DNA from: Rhodocytophaga aerolata
GTDB lineage: Bacteria > Bacteroidota > Bacteroidia > Cytophagales > 172606-1
Reading direction: 5' to 3'
Length of the DNA stretch: 64,000 bases
Assembly (NCBI RefSeq): GCF_030503435.1
Contig: NZ_JAUKPO010000002.1
Location: 1-64,000 of the forward strand
Part shown: in pieces, positions 16,500 to 26,013 of the stretch
Position numbering within the stretch: the stretch's first letter is position 1
Layout: each line of letters opens with the position of its first letter
Notes under the pieces: model-generated
Told to the model about the DNA's origin: nothing
Databases searched by the model: none
The model's input: only the letters and a program-made list of their open reading frames with translations
Made by a program: the position numbers and the translations under genes

Positions 16500-19244
16500 T
16501 TACTTCGTACTGGCCGCTGCCTGTCCGTTTCCTTTGTACACCTGATGCTCTTTATTGGCGCCAGACATCAGATACGCCATCAGGTCTTTGAGTTCTTCTC
16601 CATTCAGGCGGTTAATCAATCCTGGCATCATCAGCGAAATACGGGACAATTTAGTATTTACCACCTGGTTCTTAGGGATTTCACGAATTACATCCGGAGC
16701 AAACGGATTTTGAGAGATGTAGTATTTCTCCTGGTCTTCATTCGTTAATCGGCCTAACACCGAGCTGCCATCTTTCATGGTAAACACGGTAGAGGCATAT
16801 TGGTCTGATACTTCTTTATTCGGGTCGATTATATGCTCCAGCATGTTTTTAGTGGAGAACCTGGTACCCAGCTGTGTTAAATCCGGACCCATATTGCCTC
16901 CTTCTCCACGCATGGTATGGCAGGTGATACAACGGGTAGCCGCAAACATAGCCTTGCCTTGTTCGAAATTCCGGTTTGCCAAGCCACTGTCTACTACAGC
17001 TGTAGCCTCTTCTACGGTCCATCGTTTGCCCGGGCCTTTTGGCATCGGTGCACCCATTGCCAGGTCGTTTCCGGAACTGCTCAGCATGGAGCCGCCAGAA
17101 AGCGTATCGTAACGGGCCACTTGTGCTTTGGGTACATTGCTCAATGCCATCATACGGGCTTTGTTAATAAACCCTACATAACTCACTCCCCCTTTGTAAC
17201 CAAAAGCATTTTTAAACCAGGCAAAATACTTATCCTGTAGTTCGGGCGTCCAGCCGGTTTTGGCTTGGCTCAGTACAGTAGCTAAATAGGTTTGCTGGGC
17301 TGGCGGCACTTTAGACAACATTCCGGCAATATCCATCCCATATTGCGGATTGCGCAAGATCAAATCCTGAGAGTTACTGGCTAGCTTTTCTCCCTGATCG
17401 TCTTTCGCATTTTCCATCAGAGCTACTGTTTTCTCTACGGCACCCGGGGCTTCTATATGCACCAGCACTTTAGCAAGCGACCGGTTCAGGGCATTGGTTT
17501 TAGCCGGATAATGCGGGTTTAAGTAGGCTACTACTTTGTCTTTAGCGGCACCATCTGGTTTCCCCATGCGGGCAAACACCAGTTCAAAGGCCCGTAACAG
17601 ATCTATCTGCTGGGATTCTGACAATTTACCATAATCAATCGTGGTGAGTGAAGTAAGCAGCTGGTTTTTTACATCCTTTTTCCCCTGACGTGCTAGTGCA
17701 ATGGAGGCTCCAATTAAGGTTTGCGGGTCTTTTTCATTCAGGGCACGCTGCTGCCACTCACTTACCGGCTGATGTTCTATGGCAATACGGGCGGCATAGC
17801 GGATATGGCGGTCGTCGTGCTTCAGGTTTGGCCAAGCGGCATCTACGGCTCCTTTTTGCGGTTTGCCATGGTATTGTTCCAGGCTTCTTCTGAGCTTAGT
17901 TTCCTTATTTATATCGGCAGTAGCGGCTTTGTTAGCTACCAGTTCTACTTTTTTCTGATCTTTTGCATTGCCATACGATACCCGGTACAGATCTGAATCT
18001 AAGCGGCGGCCACCGGTCAGAAAGTACATAGTGCCATCGGGGCCAAAAGTACCATCAGTTAACGGAAGCGGAGAACCAGAGATAAATTCTTCAGCTTTAG
18101 CCGTATATGAAGCTCCTTTGGGGTCAATCTGAATGGCGTAAATAATACCAAAGCTCCAGTCAAAGGCATACAACGATTTTTTGTATTTGTCGGGGAAGTT
18201 AGAAGTTTTGCCATGCTCTAAGCTGGTAGGCGAACCTTGTCCGATATCGATAATAGCTGGCAAGTTATCCGGATAGGCAGGCGACCATTTACTGTTTCCG
18301 GTACGCCAGCCAAACTCACTACCACTAGTTACGTGGTTGATACGTGTTGGACGGTACCAGGGCATTCCAAAATCCCACTCCATGTCAGCATCATACGCAA
18401 ACAATTCGCCTCGTTCATCAAAGGCAATATCGAACGCATTCCGGAAGCCGGCACTGATCAGTTCCCAATTGTTTGTATTCGGATCTACTTTGGCAATCCA
18501 GCCTCCTGGGGCATAGCGGTCGTTGGCGTGTCCTCTGGGGTCTTTAATTAAGGGGAATATATTATCTTCCTGCCAGTTAGTAGGAAGGCGGTAGGCATCC
18601 ATCTTTGGTACATCGGTATGGTTACCGGCTATCACGTACAAAGATTTACCATCCGGAGAAAGTTTAATGCTGTGCGGTCCGTGTTCGCCTTCTCCTTTCA
18701 ATTGCTTTAGTAAGGTAACTTTATCGAACTGGTCGTTTCCATCCGTATCTTCCAGGCGGTAAAGGCCACTGAGTTTATCAAATTCTTTATTTTCGCGTTC
18801 GGCTGACCCACGGCTGTTTACCATTACAAACAAACTATTAAAGGCATAGAGCAAGCCTTGTGCATAGCCCATTCCTACTTTACTGGTAGTATCGCCGGGT
18901 TGTACCTGGCCAATAGCCAGCCGTTCTACTTTTGGTTTAGATGAATCCCCAACGGGCGGCAATTGCAGCCGGTATAACGCGCCATACTGGTCTGAAGTAA
19001 TCATCCGGCCTTTGTCGTCAAAAGTCATGGCTACCCAGGAGCCTTGTTCATTTTCAGAAGGGCTATAGAGGTGCTCTATCCGGAATCCTTCCATGGACTT
19101 AATCTTATCAATTTTTGGATTGCCGGTAGTATTGCTCTGTACAGTAGACTCCTTCGTATTTTTTTCGCTGTCGCAGGATGTGCCGGCAAGGCCTAGTATT
19201 GCAACCGCTACTACTACTTTAAAACTTAAATAATTTCTAAACAT
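16500..19244 (-). CDS. PVC-type cytochrome c / membrane-bound dehydrogenase-like lipoprotein
   Basis: This 914-residue protein starts with a lipoprotein signal (LGLAGTSC). It continues with a beta-propeller of the PQQ-sugar-dehydrogenase/PVC membrane-bound dehydrogenase type (about 40-440: TFDDKGRMITSDQYGALYRLQ, GAYGPHSIKLSPDGKSLY-like and TDGTFGPDGTMYFLTGG motifs), then HEAT-like helices (about 460-690), and ends in a class I cytochrome c domain. The heme site is CITCH at 772-776 and a candidate distal methionine lies in SLMMPG near 871. Such proteins are thought to oxidise sugars and pass electrons to the respiratory chain; no PQQ ligand set can be confirmed here. It heads the run leading to DUF1080, DUF4432 and the cupin. 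Confidence 0.9.
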   Translation of the reverse strand: MFRNYLSFKVVVAVAILGLAGTSCDSEKNTKESTVQSNTTGNPKIDKIKSMEGFRIEHLYSPSENEQGSWVAMTFDDKGRMITSDQYGALYRLQLPPVGDSSKPKVERLAIGQVQPGDTTSKVGMGYAQGLLYAFNSLFVMVNSRGSAERENKEFDKLSGLYRLEDTDGNDQFDKVTLLKQLKGEGEHGPHSIKLSPDGKSLYVIAGNHTDVPKMDAYRLPTNWQEDNIFPLIKDPRGHANDRYAPGGWIAKVDPNTNNWELISAGFRNAFDIAFDERGELFAYDADMEWDFGMPWYRPTRINHVTSGSEFGWRTGNSKWSPAYPDNLPAIIDIGQGSPTSLEHGKTSNFPDKYKKSLYAFDWSFGIIYAIQIDPKGASYTAKAEEFISGSPLPLTDGTFGPDGTMYFLTGGRRLDSDLYRVSYGNAKDQKKVELVANKAATADINKETKLRRSLEQYHGKPQKGAVDAAWPNLKHDDRHIRYAARIAIEHQPVSEWQQRALNEKDPQTLIGASIALARQGKKDVKNQLLTSLTTIDYGKLSESQQIDLLRAFELVFARMGKPDGAAKDKVVAYLNPHYPAKTNALNRSLAKVLVHIEAPGAVEKTVALMENAKDDQGEKLASNSQDLILRNPQYGMDIAGMLSKVPPAQQTYLATVLSQAKTGWTPELQDKYFAWFKNAFGYKGGVSYVGFINKARMMALSNVPKAQVARYDTLSGGSMLSSSGNDLAMGAPMPKGPGKRWTVEEATAVVDSGLANRNFEQGKAMFAATRCITCHTMRGEGGNMGPDLTQLGTRFSTKNMLEHIIDPNKEVSDQYASTVFTMKDGSSVLGRLTNEDQEKYYISQNPFAPDVIREIPKNQVVNTKLSRISLMMPGLINRLNGEELKDLMAYLMSGANKEHQVYKGNGQAAASTK

Positions 19245-19288
19245 ATAAGAGAAGGTAAGTGTACGCTAGCTATTAATTAAAACTCAAA

Positions 19289-19355
19289 AATTTGCAAATC
19301 ATAAGCTGGCAGCCCTATTGTTCATAGACTTCGCCAGCTTATGATCTGACAAATT
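19289..19355. terminator. Long stem-loop between susD and the cytochrome c gene
   Basis: A perfect 13-bp stem (19298-19310 with 19333-19345, arm ATCATAAGCTGGC) is enclosed by a second 6-bp helix, AATTTG at 19289 with CAAATT at 19350, separated by a small internal loop. It lies in the 221-bp gap before the cytochrome c gene start at 19244. It may be a terminator, a leader structure or a repeat. Confidence 0.45.
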
Positions 19356-19423
19356 ACTTAAACCTGCGGAATAATACTATTTTTATAAATAGTAAAATTA
19401 AACAATGATCTTCAAAACTCATT

Positions 19424-19458
19424 TAGCTGACCGTCTTTATAAGAGAAACGGTCAGCTA
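19424..19458 (-). terminator. Terminator hairpin just after susD
   Basis: An 11-bp perfect stem (TAGCTGACCGT at 19424-19434, ACGGTCAGCTA at 19448-19458) lies 7 bp beyond the susD stop on the minus strand. The T-run is stronger in the plus direction (TTATTTTT). The position directly after the gene supports a terminator of the susCD transcript. Confidence 0.6.
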
Positions 19459-19465
19459 GTTATTT

Positions 19466-20965
19466 TTAGAAATGAGGGCTTAGTGCTGCTTCATCTGCCG
19501 GAAGCCCATAATAGATGGATATATTGCTGAAAGCATTGCCACGTGGCGCTGTACCTTCCGGATAATAATAAGCCTGTGGATTGGCTTTAATTCTATTTCC
19601 ATACGCAGTAATGGTTTCAATGGCTCTGCCTGTTCTTACCAGATCGAACCAGCGTTTGTTTTCAAACGCTAACTCTACCTGTCTTTCTTTGAAAATTGCT
19701 TCCTTCTGATCGGCTTCCTGTGATTCGCCCAGGCCGGCACGTTTACGTACCTGGTTCAGATAAAGAGCTGCTTCACCGTTTTTGCCTTGCTCATTTAAGG
19801 CTTCTGCTAAAAATAGCAATACTTCGGCATAGCGGTAAATAGGCCAGTTCATGCCATGATTATTATTCAATGCATGAGGAGAGGCGAATTTTTTAATGTA
19901 CGGATATTCTTTGTTAAGCCTGGCACTTCCGGCCAGCGTAATAAATCCGATAGATGCCTCTTTGCGTTGATCGCCTGCTTCATAAGCGGCAATAATGTCA
20001 GGAGTTGGCGTATTGTTTCCCTCTCCATCCAAGGGTTGCGGATTAGTAGTGCCCATAATCGTTACAATCTCTGTCGGGCTGATAGGCCGGGGCATAAACT
20101 GATACATAAAGTTTCCGTTCAACCCGGCAGCGCCTTCCAGAAACTGTACTTCAAACACAGATTCTGCATTGTTCTTATTACTGGCATTTTCAGAAAAAGC
20201 TTCAGCATAGGTTGGCATTAGCGAATACTGATTGCTGTTTACTACTTCTTTCAGCACAGTCTCGGCTTCTGCCCATTTCTTTTGCTCAATATACACATTG
20301 CCCAGTAAAGTTCTGGCGCTGCCAGAAGTTGCCCGGCCGGCTTCTTGTGTTGATTTGGGTGGCAGTAATTGAATGGCTTCTTGTGCATCTTTTACAATCT
20401 GGGCAAATATCTCTTCCCGGGAGGCTAAGGGCAAAGCGGCTTCCTGCCGGTTAGGTACAGGAATTAAATGTAACGGAATTTTTTCGAAATACCGGATCAG
20501 CTCAAAATAGGCAAGCGCCCGTAAAAACATAGCCTGCCCTTTGATATTATTTTTTGAGTCGGCATTAAACTCTACGGCATCAATTTGCGACAGTACCTGG
20601 TTTGCCCGGGCAATAATCAGATAATCCTGACGGTAGAGGTTTAGTACGTGTACATTAGCCGTTACCCCATTAGCGGTAGGCACCGCAAAATCAGCGATAT
20701 CTTCTTGTTGTTCAGTAGCGCCAAATAAAGGGTTCCGTGAATAATAGGTATTATCCGAGTGCATTTCTCCCAAAAGCCACGCCCTGTCGTTAACAATTGT
20801 CCGCAGGGGCACATAGGCTGCATTAACAGCTTGTTGGAAATCGGCTTCGGTTTTATAAAATATGGCTGAGCTTAATTCGGTTTCCGGAACTATGGTCAAA
20901 AAATCATCCTTACAACCTGTCAGCGACATGCCTACAAGGCAGGTGAGTATGAGTAGTTTCTTCAT
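19466..20965 (-). CDS. RagB/SusD family outer membrane lipoprotein
   Basis: This 499-residue SusD homologue has a lipoprotein signal, MKKLLILTCLVGMSLTGC, with Cys18. It contains the family helices (FYKTEADFQQAVNAAYVPLR, KGQAMFLRALAYFELIRYFEKIPLHLIPV), a TPR-like central part (TLLGNVYIEQKKWAEAETVLKEVV) and the C-terminal SusD segment (IFKERQVELAFENKRWFDLVRTGRA). It follows its SusC partner by 32 bp and would bind glycan at the cell surface. It shares little with the other SusD in the window, so the two loci probably serve different substrates. The motif upstream of its susC links it to the rhamnose genes (see the site at 24426). Confidence 0.95.
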   Translation of the reverse strand: MKKLLILTCLVGMSLTGCKDDFLTIVPETELSSAIFYKTEADFQQAVNAAYVPLRTIVNDRAWLLGEMHSDNTYYSRNPLFGATEQQEDIADFAVPTANGVTANVHVLNLYRQDYLIIARANQVLSQIDAVEFNADSKNNIKGQAMFLRALAYFELIRYFEKIPLHLIPVPNRQEAALPLASREEIFAQIVKDAQEAIQLLPPKSTQEAGRATSGSARTLLGNVYIEQKKWAEAETVLKEVVNSNQYSLMPTYAEAFSENASNKNNAESVFEVQFLEGAAGLNGNFMYQFMPRPISPTEIVTIMGTTNPQPLDGEGNNTPTPDIIAAYEAGDQRKEASIGFITLAGSARLNKEYPYIKKFASPHALNNNHGMNWPIYRYAEVLLFLAEALNEQGKNGEAALYLNQVRKRAGLGESQEADQKEAIFKERQVELAFENKRWFDLVRTGRAIETITAYGNRIKANPQAYYYPEGTAPRGNAFSNISIYYGLPADEAALSPHF

Positions 20966-20997
20966 TTGTTGTACAGTTTAGTATTTTAAAGATCACA

Positions 20998-23900
20998 TTA
21001 GAAATTGAGGTTTACACCAAGGCTGTAGGTGCGGGGAACCGGGTAGTTGGAAAGATCAATACCCTGGCTTAAGTTACCGCCATCGCCGTTACCATCGCCC
21101 TGGGCACTGGTTTCCGGATTAGGTCCGCCCCAGTATTTGGTGAACACGTACACCTGCTGCACAGAAGCATACACTCTGGCAGACCGGATAAACTTAGTAA
21201 CCTGGCCAATATTAAAGCCCAATGTGATATTTTTGATGGTGAAGAAAGAAGCATCTGCAATGAAGCGGCTGTTCATCCAGTCTCTTTCGATACCAGTTAC
21301 GTTACCTCCACCTACGGTTGTACCATAGAAGCCTTTACCTGGATTTTCCGGAGAACGGAAGCGGTATTTTACTTCGTCTACTAAGTTAAACACACCGTCC
21401 AGGTTGGCTGTGCTATACAAGTGGCGTACCAGCAATTGATTGCCATAGGAACCAGAACCTACAATGCTCAGGTCAAACTTGCCGAAATTGAAGCTGTTCG
21501 TAATACCATAGGTGAACTTAGGGAAAGGATTGCCGATAATAACCCGGTCGTCGAAGTCGCCACCGTTGGTAATGATGCCATCTCCGTTCTGGTCAGTCAG
21601 TTTGATACTACCCACGGTAGAGCGGCCTGGCACCTGTGGAGAATTGGCCAGATCTTCGGCATTCATATACACCCCTTGCGCCTGATGGCCATAGAACTGG
21701 CCGAATGGTTTACCTACCTGCGTAATGTGGAACGTACCATATACCCGGTCAATACCTTCGGCTAAGGCAACTACTTTGTTGCGGTTAATGGAAATATTGG
21801 CACTGGTGGTCCACCGTAATTTGCCATCTAAATTTACAGTATTCAAGGCTACTTCATGTCCCCAGAAATTGATCTCACCGATATTATCGTTGAAGTTACC
21901 AAAGCCGGATTCTTGTGGAATCTGTACACTATAAAGCAAATTGGTGGTTTTTTTGGTATAGAAATCGTACATCAGCTGCACCCGGTCGTTGAATAAACCT
22001 AAGTCTATACCGGCATCAAACTGAGTAGTGGTTTCCCATCCTAGATTAGGGTTAGCTAAGGAAACAATAGCTGCCCCAGGGGCTACGTTATTCCCAAACA
22101 CTGCATTCACAGTATTGTTGATACGGGCATACTGGGTGTAATTACCAATGTTGTTGTTTCCGGTAACGCCATAGCTGGCTCTGATTTTGGCAAAAGATAC
22201 TTTAGGTACTGCCTGGAAAAACGCTTCATCCGATAGAACCCAGCCTACAGAAGCCGAAGGGAATACCCCCCAGCGGTTGTTTGTGCCGAAGCGGGAAGAA
22301 CCATCGCTACGTACCGCAGCAGTGAACAAATATTTACCTTTGTAATTATAAGTAAGTCTGGATAATAAAGACGTAAGGCTCCACTCCTGCACATCGCTTC
22401 TTGTTCCCCCCCGGTTAATATTGATACCGCCCTGTATGGTAGGCAGCCTGTCGTCGGCATAGGTATCTGCCTGAATACGACTCAAATCCCTGCGGAAACG
22501 CTGATTGGTAAAACCACCTAAGATTTCAAAATTATGATCGCCAAAACTCTTGGTATAGGTAGCCAGGTTCTCGTTCAGCCAGGTTACGTCTTCCAGATTT
22601 TCCCGGATAGAAACGGCTGTAGTAGGAATAGGTGTGTTAATAGCACTGGTAGCCGTAGAGGGGTTAAAGAAGAAAAACTTCTGATCCAGCATTTGTACGT
22701 TGAAGGTAGACTTTAGCACCAATCCCTTAACCGGTGAATACTGGATATATGTATTTCCCAACAAGTTCATCTGCTCGGTTTCATTCACCAGCTCATTAGC
22801 TGACCGCACCCAGTTTGGATAGGCAAAGATATTTCCTGTGTTGGCTGGAAAACGGTTAAATTTCGTTAATTCGCCATTTTCATCGTAAATAGGCATTACC
22901 GGCCAGGTATGCAACGCATTGAAAAGTATACCTGTTCCCCGGTCTCCGTCGGTTCTGGGTGTATTGTCGAACACATAGTTAGGCGCCAGATTCAATCCAA
23001 TTTTTACTTTAGGAGAGATGTTATAATCCAGGTTTAAGCGGGCGGAATAGCGTTTGTATTCGTTATTCAAAACAACCCCCTGCTGATTAAATATACCGGC
23101 TACTAAAGCGGTGCTTAGTTTATCGGTGTTAGAGGTAATCGTCAGGTTGTAACTTTGCAGCGGGGCAGTCCGCAACAGTGCATCATACCAGTCGTTGTTT
23201 TTTCCTCTGTACTGGGAAGGGTCCTTGAATATATCCGGTACTGGGTCTGCTACCGGATTAGGGGAAGCTGCATTCTGATCTTCGTAGTATTCTTTTTTGA
23301 ACTGAGCAAACTCTTCCGCATCCATCATATCGATCCGGCCACGCATAGGCACTTTTTGAATACCGGCAAACGTGTTGAAGCTAACATTGGTCTGGCCGGC
23401 TTTGGCCCGTTTGGTGGTGATGAGTACTACACCATTAGCCGCCCTGGAACCGTACAGTGACGTAGAAGCGGCATCTTTTAGTATAGTAATATCTTCTATT
23501 TCGTCTGGGTTAATGGCATTGATATTTCCTGTAATCGGAAAACCGTCTACGACATATAATGGATCACTCCCACCAGTTACCGACAACTGGCCGCGTATCC
23601 GTATGTTCATACCTTGTCCGGGCTTACCAGTGGTCTGGTTGATCTGCACGCCGGCCAAGCGTCCCTGCAATTTCTGGGCAACGCTAGATACCGGTATATC
23701 TCTCAATTCAGCAGCACTCACTGTTTGTACGGCACCGGTAACTTCTTTTTTCAGCTGGCTACCATACCCCACTACTACTACTTCACTTAAAGACTTAACA
23801 TCGGCTGCCAGTGTTACATTAACGTTTGTGCGGCCATTGAGGGGTACCTCTTGCGTGGTATAACCTATATAGGAGAAAACTAACGTTCCATTCGCATCTG

Positions 23901-24180
23901 GAATAGAAAGCGTATAATTTCCATCCATATCTGTAGTAGTACCACTCGTGCTACCTTTAAGCAAAACGTTTACTCCAGGCAAAGCCTGGTTTTCTTCGTC
24001 TACTACTTTACCAGTAATAGTAACAGCTACCGGTTTGGTATGCTCATGTACCGCCGCCACTAATGAGGAGCGTACCCGAATTTGGTCTGCCGTAAGCGAC
24101 TGGCTATAGGTCGGGCTACTTACCCATCCTGCCAGGGCTAGCAAGAGTAAATGTTTTAAGGGGAGTTCACATCTTTTCAT
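20998..24180 (-). CDS. SusC/RagA family TonB-linked outer membrane receptor
   Basis: This 1060-residue TonB-dependent receptor has a signal peptide (cleavage near TYSQ, residue 27), then a stretch of about 25 residues (SLTADQIRVRSSLVAAVHEH) before the carboxypeptidase-regulatory-like domain (about 53-125). The VVVVGYG sequence is at 134-140, followed by the plug domain (MNIRIRGQLSVTGGSDPLYVVDG, ILKDAASTSLYGSRAANGVVLI) and a barrel ending SLGVNLNF. It is co-transcribed with the SusD 32 bp downstream. It sits directly after the kinase gene of the putative rhamnose locus, and a shared motif precedes both, so rhamnose-containing oligosaccharides are a plausible but unproven substrate. Confidence 0.96.
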   Translation of the reverse strand: MKRCELPLKHLLLLALAGWVSSPTYSQSLTADQIRVRSSLVAAVHEHTKPVAVTITGKVVDEENQALPGVNVLLKGSTSGTTTDMDGNYTLSIPDANGTLVFSYIGYTTQEVPLNGRTNVNVTLAADVKSLSEVVVVGYGSQLKKEVTGAVQTVSAAELRDIPVSSVAQKLQGRLAGVQINQTTGKPGQGMNIRIRGQLSVTGGSDPLYVVDGFPITGNINAINPDEIEDITILKDAASTSLYGSRAANGVVLITTKRAKAGQTNVSFNTFAGIQKVPMRGRIDMMDAEEFAQFKKEYYEDQNAASPNPVADPVPDIFKDPSQYRGKNNDWYDALLRTAPLQSYNLTITSNTDKLSTALVAGIFNQQGVVLNNEYKRYSARLNLDYNISPKVKIGLNLAPNYVFDNTPRTDGDRGTGILFNALHTWPVMPIYDENGELTKFNRFPANTGNIFAYPNWVRSANELVNETEQMNLLGNTYIQYSPVKGLVLKSTFNVQMLDQKFFFFNPSTATSAINTPIPTTAVSIRENLEDVTWLNENLATYTKSFGDHNFEILGGFTNQRFRRDLSRIQADTYADDRLPTIQGGININRGGTRSDVQEWSLTSLLSRLTYNYKGKYLFTAAVRSDGSSRFGTNNRWGVFPSASVGWVLSDEAFFQAVPKVSFAKIRASYGVTGNNNIGNYTQYARINNTVNAVFGNNVAPGAAIVSLANPNLGWETTTQFDAGIDLGLFNDRVQLMYDFYTKKTTNLLYSVQIPQESGFGNFNDNIGEINFWGHEVALNTVNLDGKLRWTTSANISINRNKVVALAEGIDRVYGTFHITQVGKPFGQFYGHQAQGVYMNAEDLANSPQVPGRSTVGSIKLTDQNGDGIITNGGDFDDRVIIGNPFPKFTYGITNSFNFGKFDLSIVGSGSYGNQLLVRHLYSTANLDGVFNLVDEVKYRFRSPENPGKGFYGTTVGGGNVTGIERDWMNSRFIADASFFTIKNITLGFNIGQVTKFIRSARVYASVQQVYVFTKYWGGPNPETSAQGDGNGDGGNLSQGIDLSNYPVPRTYSLGVNLNF

Positions 24181-24425
24181 AAGTTATCATAGATTAAATG
24201 GTATTGGTTTAGGTACTTAACTTCTCTGTTTCTGTTAAACTAGGTGCTGAACTGCCATAAAGCCAGTTTAAAATCAGACCTTGTCCTCCAAAGACTTTCT
24301 TTTCCAATAGCTGATTGCCAATAGTGATGTCCTAGAAAATAAACTAGCCTGCATAGGTTTCTTTATTTAAGGAAACTATTTAAATAAAAAATCCTATTTA
24401 AAATTAGCCATAAGACATCCTTTAA

Positions 24426-24443
24426 CCTTCCTGTACTCTCCTG
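24426..24443 (-). promoter_or_regulatory. Candidate GntR operator upstream of susC
   Basis: CCTTCCTGTACTCTCCTG (plus strand) matches 16 of 18 positions with the site at 28193-28210 in front of the aldolase gene. The 28193 copy is a direct repeat of CCTTCCTG at 10-bp spacing, as expected for a dimeric regulator binding one face of DNA. The two copies flank genes proposed to form one regulon under the GntR-type regulator at 28385. The rest of the 312-bp gap 24181-24492 shows no gene, only a weak AT-rich hairpin at 24444-24465. Confidence 0.4.
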
Positions 24444-24492
24444 TTTTCAATAAAATAATTGAAAAATACAATTTTTGAGAAGAAACAGGCGT

Positions 24493-25854
24493 CTACAGAG
24501 CCACCCGTTTCATGTTGTACTGGTAATTTTCACCTACTTGCGGATCGTTTATAGCCATGGCGGCTCCTAAAGAAGATCCCAGGGGAGAGGGAGAGATAAT
24601 GATATCGGTGGAGGGGAATTCTTTCCGCAGCAAACTGATAAATACATCACTTTGAGAAAAGCCTCCATCTAAGAATAACTTGTTGATAGGCATGGAACCG
24701 GCCGCCAGTTTAATGGCTTTGCTTTGTAGCTGCATCATCTCTATCATAAAACGATGAAATGCATCTTCAAAAGTAGGAAACAACTCCCAACGGGTTTCGC
24801 TGGCCGAACGAATGCTGTTATCGGGATACTGAACACTCTGCAGATGAAACAAGGGCTGATCAATTTTCGACCATTTTTCATACAAAGCTTCATCAAAAGT
24901 GATAATATGGTGATAATTATGCTCGGTGCGCCCAAAATGTTCAGCCATTAATTTGGTTTGAATGTTAAACTCATTTCCAAAAAATAAGCGGGAGGCTTTT
25001 ACTGGAGACCCATCGGTACGCATAAAGTTCAGGCAATCTTTGTTGAGCTCTTCGGCTGTCAGCAACTCCTGGTTAAATGGGTTGAAGGTAATGCTCCAGG
25101 TACCAGTAGAGAGCAGCAAAAAGGGCTCTTTGCTTGAGAGCAGATACGGAATTAATGCAGCTGAACTATCGTGAATGCCAGTACCTACATCCAGTATCTG
25201 GTAGTATACAATCATTTTTGTTTTGCTGGTAGCCGGTACAGAGGCTGGAAATAAGGCTTCTATGCCTTGCTTAGCCACCCAGGGATGATACGTATGATTG
25301 GCATAATCCCACAACCCTGTATGGCAACCAATACTGGTATATTCGCAGAGCAATTGCCTGGAAAATACATAGGCGCAGTACTGTGGCAGATGTAACGAAT
25401 ATTTTATTCTCGCAAAGGCCTCTGGCCGCATGTGTTTCAGCCAGTAGAGTTGCAGGCCGGAATTGAGCATACCCAAAGAGGGAGAAGCCGTGCGCGCACA
25501 AAACGCATCCCTGCCGCCATTCTCTGCATAAAACTTTTCTAGCAAGGCCTCCGGAAACGGCTTTGTGTAATTATATAGAGGGGTAGCTAGCCTGCCACTA
25601 CTATCCAGATGCACCATGGAGGCACCATAGGTAGAAAAATTAAGCCTGGATATATCAAATTTCTTCGACTTCATGGCTTTCCGCAGTACGCCCTTCATCC
25701 AATCAGTAAGCAGCGTAAGGTCTTCGGTGGGGTAGCCATCTTCGTCTTCTATCAGGGGCAAGGTTTCTACTTCCCGGTAGATTTCGTTGAGGTGTTCGTC
25801 GAATATGGAGAATTTCTTATTGGTTTTACCTATATCAAATATGGCCGTATGCAT
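24493..25854 (-). CDS. rhaB: FGGY-family carbohydrate kinase, probable rhamnulokinase
   Basis: This 453-residue sugar kinase of the FGGY/ASKHA superfamily has the N-terminal phosphate-1 motif AIFDIGKTNKKFSIFD, the STYGASMVHLDSSG segment, LLLSTGTWSITFNPF (phosphate-2 region) and the adenosine-binding NKLFLDGGFSQSDVFISLL with SPLGSSLGAAM near the C-terminus. It would phosphorylate a ketose. Rhamnulose is the best guess because the preceding gene encodes a rhamnulose-1-phosphate aldolase/dehydrogenase fusion. FGGY substrate specificity is not readable from motifs, so L-fuculose or another deoxyketose remains possible. It lies 159 bp after the fusion gene. Confidence 0.8.
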   Translation of the reverse strand: MHTAIFDIGKTNKKFSIFDEHLNEIYREVETLPLIEDEDGYPTEDLTLLTDWMKGVLRKAMKSKKFDISRLNFSTYGASMVHLDSSGRLATPLYNYTKPFPEALLEKFYAENGGRDAFCARTASPSLGMLNSGLQLYWLKHMRPEAFARIKYSLHLPQYCAYVFSRQLLCEYTSIGCHTGLWDYANHTYHPWVAKQGIEALFPASVPATSKTKMIVYYQILDVGTGIHDSSAALIPYLLSSKEPFLLLSTGTWSITFNPFNQELLTAEELNKDCLNFMRTDGSPVKASRLFFGNEFNIQTKLMAEHFGRTEHNYHHIITFDEALYEKWSKIDQPLFHLQSVQYPDNSIRSASETRWELFPTFEDAFHRFMIEMMQLQSKAIKLAAGSMPINKLFLDGGFSQSDVFISLLRKEFPSTDIIISPSPLGSSLGAAMAINDPQVGENYQYNMKRVAL

Positions 25855-25923
25855 GTAGGTAGGTAGGGGTCGGTAGAAGTTCAGTAGATCAAAAAGAGAT
25901 GTGTGATAAATGAGTGAATACCG

Positions 25924-25979
25924 AACAAGGAATTATGAATATTGAAGAAATACTGCTTCGTTATTCGGCATTCCTTGTT
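25924..25979. repeat. Inverted repeat between the aldolase and kinase genes
   Basis: AACAAGGAAT (25924-25933) pairs with ATTCCTTGTT (25970-25979) around a 36-nt loop rich in GAATA/TTCG elements. Such GAAT-rich imperfect repeats are, as I recall, common between genes in this phylum. It may reduce read-through from the aldolase gene into the kinase gene. Confidence 0.4.
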
Positions 25980-26013
25980 TGATATTCTGTAGGTAAAAAG
26001 GTTATCGCCTTTT

